Source: Ignavibacteriales bacterium
GTDB taxonomy: Bacteria > Bacteroidota > Ignavibacteria > Ignavibacteriales > Ignavibacteriaceae
Assembly: GCA_003142915.1 (NCBI GenBank)
Contig: PLNZ01000353.1
Coordinates: 853 to 12,998 of the forward strand
Length of the DNA: 12,146 nucleotides
Direction: 5' to 3'
The position numbers and the translations under genes were made by a program. The notes under the pieces were generated by a model. That model did no database searches. It was not told the DNA's origin and saw only the letters and a list, made by a program, of their open reading frames with translations. Position 1 is the stretch's first letter. Each line of letters begins with the position of its first letter. Shown here in pieces: positions 6,767 through 12,146 of the stretch.

Positions 6767-6802
6767 ATGAATCAATAAGCTTTTGGCTTAGATATTTAAT
6801 TC
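6760..6802 (+). repeat. Long inverted repeat spanning the rlpA-type stop codon
   Basis: GAATTAAAT (6760-6768) is the perfect complement of ATTTAATTC (6794-6802). An inner perfect hairpin lies between them, TAAGC (6776-6780) with GCTTA (6786-6790). The TAA stop (6764-6766) sits inside the outer arm. No T-tract follows, so it is not the terminator itself. It may protect the mRNA 3' end or bind a protein. Confidence 0.55.
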
Positions 6803-6814
6803 GTGCATATTCTT

Positions 6815-6838
6815 AACCCCGCCGCTGCGGGGTTTTTT
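6815..6838 (+). terminator. Strong intrinsic terminator after the rlpA-type gene
   Basis: A perfect 8-bp stem, AACCCCGC (6815-6822) with GCGGGGTT (6827-6834), encloses the loop CGCT and runs into six T residues (6833-6838). It ends the transcript carrying the rlpA-type gene. Confidence 0.93.
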
Positions 6839-6855
6839 ATTGAGGAGACTGTTTA

Positions 6856-7005
6856 ATCATAAATATTTTAATATAAATTCTTAAATTAGATATTGGAAAA
6901 TTGAAAGATTCATTAAATTTAATAATTAAAAAATTCATGTATTTTTCAATTTTTTAAGGTGTTTTTCAATAATTTTTAACTTTTTTAATCTTTAATCTAA
7001 AGAAC
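6856..7005. promoter_or_regulatory. Very AT-rich spacer with phased TTTTTCAAT repeats
   Basis: This promoter region of the methyltransferase gene is markedly more AT-rich than the flanking genes. TTTTTCAAT occurs at 6942-6950 and again at 6962-6970, exactly 20 nt apart, about two helical turns. An inverted copy of the core, ATTGAAA, lies at 6900-6906. Such phased T-tracts suggest bent DNA or a regulator site. No confident -10/-35 or FCB-type promoter could be assigned. Confidence 0.35.
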
Positions 7006-7010
7006 GCAAT

Positions 7011-7562
7011 ATGAAACTAAATCTCGGATGCGGAAACGATCTGAAAGAAGGCTACGTGAACGTGGATATTGTCGATTACGGCGGCAATACCATTCATGAC
7101 ATCAATAAGTTCCCTTATCCATTTGAGGATAATACGTTCGATGAGGTACTTGCCTCCCATGTTTTGGAACATCTTGATAGTTTTCACAAAACTGTTACCG
7201 AGTTGTACCGCATAACTAAACCTAACGGTCTGCTTATTGTTTATGTCCCCTTTTTCCTGAATACAAAGTATTTCGGCGAACCTGACCATAAAATCCCGTT
7301 TTCTATAAGATCATTTGATAATTATGAATATATAGGTAACCGGAAGCTGAAATTCTATGAGAAATGGAAATTAAATCACAGGACGAATTATCAGGGTAAG
7401 GCACAGTTTGAAGTTGTCGAAAAAAAATTTATTTCATCTCATTTCGTTCCTCTGAAATGGATGGATTTTATCCTTAATATAGAGCCGGTCATCTATGAAA
7501 GGTTTTTCGCAGGAATTTTTTCACCGGAGGAAGTTTATTTTAAGCTGAGAGTGATAAAGTAG
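7011..7562 (+). CDS. Class I SAM-dependent methyltransferase, substrate unknown
   Basis: A 183-residue soluble protein with the Rossmann-like methyltransferase fold (Methyltransf_11-like). Motif I is LNLGCG at residues 3-8, the acidic SAM-ribose residue is D19 in VNVDI, motif IV is ASHVLEHL (48-55), and the following strand is KPNGLLIVYVP (70-80). The C-terminal half is less typical and aromatic-rich. Proteins that open directly with LNLGCGxxxxxGYVNVD often sit among surface-polysaccharide genes, but no such neighbours are visible here, so no substrate is assigned. The start is ATG 7011, eight residues ahead of the end of motif I, with no Shine-Dalgarno. Only 11 nt separate its stop from the convergent DUF423 gene, so no dedicated terminator fits between them. 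Confidence 0.85.
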   Translation: MKLNLGCGNDLKEGYVNVDIVDYGGNTIHDINKFPYPFEDNTFDEVLASHVLEHLDSFHKTVTELYRITKPNGLLIVYVPFFLNTKYFGEPDHKIPFSIRSFDNYEYIGNRKLKFYEKWKLNHRTNYQGKAQFEVVEKKFISSHFVPLKWMDFILNIEPVIYERFFAGIFSPEEVYFKLRVIK

Positions 7563-7573
7563 CTATTGAGTTC

Positions 7574-7954
7574 CTATAAGACATTCTTGTTTACAGGTCT
7601 TACCGCTCCTACTATTATAAACAGCCAGCCAATTAAAAGACTAATCCCGCCGAATGGCGTTATAATTGCAAATGCCGTAATTCCACTTATTGCATAGAGA
7701 TATAGTGAAAATGAAAAAAGAATTATACCCGTCAGAAAGAAGAAAGCGCTTGTATAAAACCGTGAATCGTTTTTTAATGATATTACCAGCAAAACAGCAG
7801 AATGAATCAAATGGTACAAAACGCCTGTTTTGTAGGCATCCATCATTTCCGGGGGGAGAGCGTTTTTAAATCCGTGAGCGCCGAAAGCTCCTAAAGCAAC
7901 GGCAAGGAAGCCGGAAATTCCGCTTATGATTAACCAGAATTTATTATCTTTCAT
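7574..7954 (-). CDS. DUF423 (YgdD-like) small integral membrane protein
   Basis: A 126-residue membrane protein of the DUF423 family. The family signature is clear: ISGFLAVALGAFGAHGFK near the N terminus, then KTGVLYHLIHSAVLL, and a C-terminal TPFGGISLLIGWLFIIVGA. Four hydrophobic segments lie at about 6-24, 44-60, 68-90 and 94-118. Its function is unknown. I take the start at 7954 (MKDNKFWLI) because family members begin just before the first helix. An upstream in-frame ATG at 7993 would add 13 residues; neither has a Shine-Dalgarno. It is transcribed divergently from uvrB and converges on the methyltransferase gene. Confidence 0.9.
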   Translation of the reverse strand: MKDNKFWLIISGISGFLAVALGAFGAHGFKNALPPEMMDAYKTGVLYHLIHSAVLLVISLKNDSRFYTSAFFFLTGIILFSFSLYLYAISGITAFAIITPFGGISLLIGWLFIIVGAVRPVNKNVL

Positions 7955-7997
7955 GCTTACTAAATCTGCTTTTTGAAAAAATGTAATTTGCATACCA

Positions 7998-8024
7998 TTC
8001 AGTCAATATATATTGATAGCTGAA
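7998..8024. promoter_or_regulatory. Perfect palindrome with outer arms in the DUF423-uvrB divergent region
   Basis: TCAATATATATTGA (8003-8016) is a perfect 14-bp palindrome. It is flanked by a second complementary pair, TTCAG (7998-8002) and CTGAA (8020-8024), offset by three bases (TAG) on one side. It lies between the divergent genes, 90 nt upstream of uvrB, where an operator would be expected. A smaller inverted repeat, AGATT-AAA-AATCT, lies at 8046-8058. It does not fit the E. coli LexA half-site pattern CTGT-N8-ACAG. Confidence 0.4.
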
Positions 8025-8114
8025 GATAAAAATTACTAAATTAATAGATTAAAAATCTGCTTAAGTCTGGATATTCCGCAAATTGGATGATGATTAATAT
8101 AGATAGAGAATTTT

Positions 8115-10127
8115 ATGAATCAATTTGAACTGCATTCCAATTATGAACCTTCCGGCGATCAGCCCAGGGCTATAAAAGAACTTACTGAAGGCATTATACG
8201 AGGGGATAAATTCCAGACTTTGCTTGGTGTTACCGGCAGTGGAAAGACTTTTACCATCTCAAATGTCATAAGGGATATAAACAGACCGACCCTGGTAATT
8301 TCCCATAACAAAACTTTGGCTGCCCAACTTTACTCGGAGTTTAAGTCATTCTTTCCAAATAATGCCGTGGAATTCTTTATAAGTTATTACGACTACTACC
8401 AACCGGAAGCTTATGTGGTTTCAAGAGATGTTTATATAGAAAAGGACTTTGCAATAAACGAAGAGATTGACAGACTTAGGCTAAAGACAACTACTTCGCT
8501 TATTGAGGGAAGAAGAGATGTTATAGTAATTGCAAGCGTAAGCTGCATTTATGGAATCGGAGCGCCGCAGGAATATGCTAACCAAATAATCTTCTTGAAA
8601 AAAGGAATGACCATTTCCCGTAAGAAGCTTCTCCGGGATTTAATCGATATCCACTATATCAGGAATGATATAGATTTTACAAGGGGTACTTTCCGGGCAA
8701 GGGGCGATGTTGTGGAAATCATTCCTGCTTACCAGTACGATGAAGCTGTCAGAATTGAATTTTGGGATGATAATATTGAAAAGCTTTCTGTAATTGATTC
8801 TGTAACCGGCGATGTAATCAGGGAGGTTGAATCTACTCCTATTTATCCGGCAAAATATTTTGTTTCCAACCGTGATCAGATGCAGAAAGCAATTTACGGA
8901 ATTGAGCAGGATCTTGAGGAACGTCTGAAGTATTTCAGGAAAGAAGAAAAATACCTGGAAGCGCAAAGACTTGAGCAGCGGGCTAAGTTCGATGTTGAAA
9001 TGATGAAAGAAATAGGTTACTGTTCGGGGATTGAAAACTACTCCCGGTATATGGATGGCCGCCCGCCGGGTTCCAGGCCATATAACCTGTTTGATTATTT
9101 TCCTAAAGATTTTCTTCTGGTTATTGATGAGTCCCATGTTACTCTTCCCCAGCTTAGAGCAATGTATAACGGGGACAGGAAAAGGAAAGAAACTTTGGTT
9201 GAATACGGGTTCAGACTTCCTTCAGCCCTTGATAACCGCCCGATGAAGTACGAAGAATTTGAGAAAATGCTGAACCAGGTAATATTTGTAAGCGCTACTC
9301 CGACAGATTATGAGCTTGAAAAAAGCGCGGGAGTAATAGTTGAGCAGATTATCCGTCCCACAGGGCTGCTCGATCCGGAAATTGAAGTGAGACCAATAAA
9401 AGGACAAATTGATGATTTAATCGGAGAGATTAGAAAAAGAGCGTTAATAAAAGAACGTATTCTTGTAACTACTTTAACTAAAAAGATGGCTGAGGATTTA
9501 TCCGATTACTTAGACAGAATCGGTATAAAAGTCCGTTATATCCATAGTGATATTGATGCTCTTGAAAGAGTTGAGATCCTCCGGGATCTTAGGATAGGCG
9601 ATTTTGATGTGCTTGTAGGTGTAAACCTTTTAAGAGAAGGGCTTGATCTTCCCGAGGTTTCCCTTGTTGCAATAATTGACGCCGATAAAGAGGGCTTTCT
9701 TAGAAGCGAGAGATCGCTTATGCAGACAGCCGGCAGAACTGCACGTAATGTAAACGGGAAAGTAATTATGTATGCCAATATCATTACGGATTCCATGAGA
9801 AAAACTATTAATGAAACTAACCGTAGAAGGATTTTACAGACTGAGTATAATAAAGAACATAATATTGAACCTCAAACGATATATAAAAGTATGGAGGAAA
9901 TTCTTTCATCCACATCCATTGCAGACGTACGGAAAAGAAATGAAAAGGAAGATTATTCTTTTACAAAAGTTGCAGAACCCATCCTTAAATATATGAACAC
10001 CGAACAAAAGCAAGACCTGATAGAGCAGCTTACCGATCAGATGCATCAGGCGGCAAAAGATTTGGAATTTGAAAAAGCCGCTTCTCTAAGAGATGAGATA
10101 AATAAATTGAAGAAAATGATAAAGTGA
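8115..10127 (+). CDS. uvrB: Excinuclease ABC subunit B (UvrB)
   Basis: UvrB verifies DNA damage in nucleotide excision repair: UvrA loads it, and it recruits UvrC. The 670 residues are close to the E. coli length of 673. Visible elements are Walker A GVTGSGKT (38-45), the damage-probing beta-hairpin with YYDYYQPEAY (91-100), the helicase DESH box at 338-341, RPTGLLDP, the motif V/VI region (VGVNLLREGLDLPEV and QTAGRTARN), and a C-terminal UVR domain (about 630-667: LIEQLTDQMHQAAKDLEFEKAA) that contacts UvrA and UvrC. Nothing is missing. The start is ATG 8115 behind a weak AGAGA at 8105-8109. It is divergent from DUF423; SOS control is not evident from the upstream sequence. Confidence 0.98.
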   Translation: MNQFELHSNYEPSGDQPRAIKELTEGIIRGDKFQTLLGVTGSGKTFTISNVIRDINRPTLVISHNKTLAAQLYSEFKSFFPNNAVEFFISYYDYYQPEAYVVSRDVYIEKDFAINEEIDRLRLKTTTSLIEGRRDVIVIASVSCIYGIGAPQEYANQIIFLKKGMTISRKKLLRDLIDIHYIRNDIDFTRGTFRARGDVVEIIPAYQYDEAVRIEFWDDNIEKLSVIDSVTGDVIREVESTPIYPAKYFVSNRDQMQKAIYGIEQDLEERLKYFRKEEKYLEAQRLEQRAKFDVEMMKEIGYCSGIENYSRYMDGRPPGSRPYNLFDYFPKDFLLVIDESHVTLPQLRAMYNGDRKRKETLVEYGFRLPSALDNRPMKYEEFEKMLNQVIFVSATPTDYELEKSAGVIVEQIIRPTGLLDPEIEVRPIKGQIDDLIGEIRKRALIKERILVTTLTKKMAEDLSDYLDRIGIKVRYIHSDIDALERVEILRDLRIGDFDVLVGVNLLREGLDLPEVSLVAIIDADKEGFLRSERSLMQTAGRTARNVNGKVIMYANIITDSMRKTINETNRRRILQTEYNKEHNIEPQTIYKSMEEILSSTSIADVRKRNEKEDYSFTKVAEPILKYMNTEQKQDLIEQLTDQMHQAAKDLEFEKAASLRDEINKLKKMIK

Positions 10128-10143
10128 AAGTTTGCCACTTTAT
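10119..10143 (+). repeat. Inverted repeat over the uvrB stop codon
   Basis: ATAAAGTG (10119-10126) is the perfect 8-bp complement of CACTTTAT (10136-10143), with a 9-nt loop. The TGA stop (10125-10127) lies inside it. No T-tract follows, so it is at best a weak or factor-assisted 3' end. Confidence 0.5.
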
Positions 10144-10153
10144 TATACAGGGT

Positions 10154-10198
10154 AATAAAAAGAAACGGGGCCATCTCGCATAGCGGAAATGACCCCGT
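10154..10198 (-). terminator. Intrinsic terminator of the TPR gene, minus strand
   Basis: ACGGGGCCAT (10165-10174) and ATGACCCCGT (10189-10198) pair in nine of ten positions. Read on the minus strand, the stem is followed by a T-rich tract (complement of 10154-10164), so it ends the TPR transcript. Read on the plus strand it lacks a good T-run but could still impede uvrB read-through. Confidence 0.85.
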
Positions 10199-10235
10199 AG
10201 TAATTTAAACTTTAATACAAACCTACATAAAAAGC

Positions 10236-11003
10236 TTATTGTTGTTTTTCCATTGCCGTAAGAACTGTTTGGGCTGATTTCCCGTATACCGGATCATCTT
10301 TAGCTTTTGTCAGGTATTCTTTAGCTTTTTTTGCATCATTTTTCTTCTGGTAAGCAACGCCGAGCCAATAATTCGGACCGCCTTCACTGATTGTCTTTTT
10401 GTATTTCAAAGCGTTTTGGGAGGCTTCAATTGATTTATCATATTGATTTATCAGAAAATAATTTTTGGCCAAACTTAAATATGCAACGTCATAATTAGTA
10501 TAGCTAACCGCTTTCTTTAAGTACTCTATCGCTTTCTTGCTATTTTTCCCGGCTGAAGTAGCAAGACCTGAATAAGCAAGAGTTATGTTGAAGTTAACAT
10601 TAGCTTTTAAGGTGCTGTCTGTTGAAGTCTTTAATACCATCTGAAAATTATCAGCAGCATCCTGGTACTTACCCTGGGTAAAATAAACATTGCCAAGATC
10701 ATTATAAGCAGGTTCAAAATCTGGTTTCGCTGCAATTGTGTTTTTAAAATTAGTAACTGCATCATCCGGTTTGTTTAGTTTTTCATTAGCCACGCCCAAC
10801 TGATAATAAATCCTATAGTCTTTACTGGCAGCCAATGCAGTCTGAAAATCTGTAAGTGCGCCGGAATAGTCGCTTTTTTGCATTTTATCCAAACCGTCGT
10901 TAAATGGTTTTACGGCTGCTGAATCCATAGTCTGTGCAAATGAAGCGAATGTAATAAGGAATGTACCGAGCAGGCAATAAAATAAACAGGGCATTTTTTT
11001 CAT
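10236..11003 (-). CDS. Secreted tetratricopeptide-repeat protein
   Basis: A 255-residue exported protein. The signal peptide (KKMPCLFYCLLGTFLITFASFA) has a likely cleavage after residue 23; no lipobox is seen. The rest is almost entirely TPR helical repeats, about six units: near 31-61, 63-97, 98-131 (EPAYNDLGNVYFTQGKYQDA, the most canonical), 134-170 with an insertion, 172-202 and 209-240. TPRs mediate protein-protein contacts, so this is probably a periplasmic or outer-membrane-associated scaffold; no specific function can be named. The start is well supported: AAAAGGA lies 7 nt before the ATG. It follows truA on the same strand after a 193-nt gap, so it probably has its own promoter, and it ends in its own terminator. 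Confidence 0.9.
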   Translation of the reverse strand: MKKMPCLFYCLLGTFLITFASFAQTMDSAAVKPFNDGLDKMQKSDYSGALTDFQTALAASKDYRIYYQLGVANEKLNKPDDAVTNFKNTIAAKPDFEPAYNDLGNVYFTQGKYQDAADNFQMVLKTSTDSTLKANVNFNITLAYSGLATSAGKNSKKAIEYLKKAVSYTNYDVAYLSLAKNYFLINQYDKSIEASQNALKYKKTISEGGPNYWLGVAYQKKNDAKKAKEYLTKAKDDPVYGKSAQTVLTAMEKQQ

Positions 11004-11196
11004 AAATAGTTCCTTTTATTATGATAAATAAACACAGAGGAGGGCGTTTAATCACGTTACAGTTAAACAGAAACTGCACTCCCTATGAATTGAGGTTAAT
11101 TAAAATACATATTTTTTAACTGACGCAAGATAAATGTGTTTTTAAAAAGAATCAATGACTTAATTAATCATCTTATGGTTAAAACCTGAATTTTTT
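11004..11196 (-). promoter_or_regulatory. Leader/promoter region of the TPR gene
   Basis: The spacer between truA and the TPR gene contains no gene. It holds the Shine-Dalgarno AAAAGGA (11011-11017) of the TPR gene and an inverted repeat, GTTTAA (11046-11051) with TTAAAC (11063-11068). On the minus strand, TATCTTGC upstream loosely resembles the Bacteroidota -7 element TAnnTTTG. The promoter is a guess; the ribosome binding site is clear. Confidence 0.4.
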
Positions 11197-12003
11197 TCAT
11201 TTACGATAGATTGAGTTCTTAAATTTTGAGACAGAAAACGTTGAGACTAATTCTTTTAGGTTATTATCTCCCTTGTAAATAACCTGTTCCAAAAACAAAC
11301 CGGATGGCGGAGCAGTATATTTTGCAGGTAAATGGGACTTACTGCTAAGTAATGATTTCAAATCTTTGACGGACATATTGCCGCGTCCAATCTCAACAAG
11401 AATACCTGTCATCCTTCTTACCATTTTCCAGAGGAAATGAGAACCGGTAATACGAATCAGGATAAGATCGCCTTCTTCCTTCATTTGTATATTTTCGATA
11501 AGAACTTTTGTTGATTTTTCTTCCTTATCCTCTTCCGCAAATGAAGAAAAATCATGCATACCGGTAAATTCTTTTGCGGCATCCTGCATTTTACTGAAAT
11601 TAAGTTTGTCTTTAATCCACCATACATAATTTTTACCGAAAGCAGTGCGTCTCCGGGAAATCTGGTAAATATAACTCCGGGAAACAGCGTCATGGCGTGC
11701 GTGAAAGTTTAAACCCGCTTTTTCTATTTCTAAAATATTAATATCATGCGGCAGCTTGTCGTTAAATTTAAATTTCATTATTTCGGGGGCAAGCATAGTT
11801 TTAACTTCAAGATGAGCAACCTGACAAAGCGCATGCACACCGCTGTCGGTTCTTCCCGAACCCTGTATGTCTAATTTAGAACCTCCAAAAATTTCTTCAG
11901 CTGCTTTAATTATTGTTCCCTGGATGGTTTTGGAGTTTTGCTGTTTTTGCCAGCCGCTGTATCGTGTTCCGTCATATTCGATGTATAGTTTGAATCTGGA
12001 CAT
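11197..12003 (-). CDS. truA: tRNA pseudouridine(38-40) synthase TruA
   Basis: TruA isomerises uridines 38-40 in the tRNA anticodon stem-loop to pseudouridine. The 268-residue protein contains LYIEYDGTRYSGWQKQ at the N terminus, the active-site segment GSGRTDSGVHA with catalytic D53, FHARHDAVSRSYIY (100-113) with the conserved R-x-Y tyrosine Y111, and GSHFLWKMVRRMTGILVEIG in the C-terminal half, followed by APPSGLFLEQVIY. About 25 extra residues follow the last conserved strand. The start is ATG 12003, directly before the first beta strand; the upstream AGAAG is too distant to be a good Shine-Dalgarno. It is the first gene of the minus-strand pair truA-TPR. Confidence 0.97.
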   Translation of the reverse strand: MSRFKLYIEYDGTRYSGWQKQQNSKTIQGTIIKAAEEIFGGSKLDIQGSGRTDSGVHALCQVAHLEVKTMLAPEIMKFKFNDKLPHDINILEIEKAGLNFHARHDAVSRSYIYQISRRRTAFGKNYVWWIKDKLNFSKMQDAAKEFTGMHDFSSFAEEDKEEKSTKVLIENIQMKEEGDLILIRITGSHFLWKMVRRMTGILVEIGRGNMSVKDLKSLLSSKSHLPAKYTAPPSGLFLEQVIYKGDNNLKELVSTFSVSKFKNSIYRK

Positions 12004-12061
12004 TTGTATAAATCTTCTGCAAATCTTATTGAACTTCCACTTTAAAAATTGTGAACATATT

Positions 12062-12120
12062 GGGCTAAAATCTGCCTAGCGGCAGGCAAGCCTGCCTGCC
12101 AGATGGGCAAGCGGGCTAAA
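12062..12120. repeat. GC-rich palindromic repeat framed by an 8-nt direct repeat
   Basis: GGCAGGC (12081-12087) and GCCTGCC (12090-12096) form a perfect 7-bp hairpin with an AA loop. Outer arms ATCTG (12070-12074) and CAGAT (12100-12104) enclose it, and CTGCC-TAGC-GGCAG (12072-12085) is an alternative fold. GGGCTAAA occurs on both sides (12062-12069 and 12113-12120), like a target-site duplication. The block is far more GC-rich than its surroundings. It looks like a REP/MITE-type intergenic repeat upstream of truA. The remaining bases to the window end show no gene. Confidence 0.55.
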
Positions 12121-12146
12121 CAAGTGTCGGGGCTATTTTAAATATC

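Noticed and set aside
7955..8114. LexA/SOS box upstream of uvrB
   Set aside because: No CTGT-N8-ACAG pattern; the palindrome found has a different sequence, and the local LexA specificity is unknown.
8640..9137. 165-residue minus-strand open frame inside uvrB
   Set aside because: Shadow of a highly conserved gene with no protein family features.
1..12146. CRISPR array, prophage, insertion sequence or defence island
   Set aside because: No spaced direct repeats, transposase, integrase or defence genes; gene content is housekeeping and envelope.

Overview
The window is about 12.1 kb of low-GC bacterial chromosome dominated by conserved housekeeping and cell-envelope genes. Several traits point to the Bacteroidota/Chlorobi/Ignavibacteria (FCB) side, with Ignavibacteria the best guess: a stand-alone single-RRM RNA-binding protein, AT-rich gene spacers, many genes without a clear Shine-Dalgarno sequence, and the general look of the AlaRS, RadA and UvrB proteins. 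This placement is inference from style; no phylogeny was run. No prophage, transposase, CRISPR array, rRNA or tRNA was seen.

Layout, left to right. Bases 1-3832: a 5'-truncated alaS followed 16 nt later by radA, probably one transcription unit. Bases 3833-4322: a 182-nt leader, a small RRM protein started by GTG, and a clear intrinsic terminator. Bases 4353-5668: a membrane pair, a PAP2-type lipid phosphatase started by TTG and a rhomboid-type intramembrane serine protease, 17 nt apart. Bases 5669-6271: a 603-nt gene-poor stretch rich in inverted repeats that can form alternative, mutually exclusive helices, ending at an RlpA-like double-psi beta-barrel protein (TTG start, strong ribosome binding site) that is closed by an unusual stem over its stop codon and a strong terminator. 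Bases 6839-7562: a very AT-rich spacer and a class I SAM-dependent methyltransferase, convergent with a DUF423 membrane protein on the minus strand (7574-7954). Bases 7955-10127: a divergent spacer holding a perfect 14-bp palindrome, then uvrB. Bases 10128-12146: uvrB converges on a minus-strand pair, truA then a secreted TPR protein, with a minus-strand terminator between the ends; the right edge carries a short GC-rich palindromic repeat framed by an 8-nt direct repeat.

Functionally the window mixes translation and RNA modification (AlaRS, TruA, RRM protein), DNA repair (RadA, UvrB) and envelope biology (PAP2 phosphatase, rhomboid, RlpA, secreted TPR protein). I see no new multi-gene system. 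The places most worth a second look are non-coding: the structured stretch at 5794-5980, the switch-like leader of the rlpA-type gene, and the leader of the RRM gene. One protein oddity also stands out: the RlpA-like protein has serine where the family normally has a conserved histidine.
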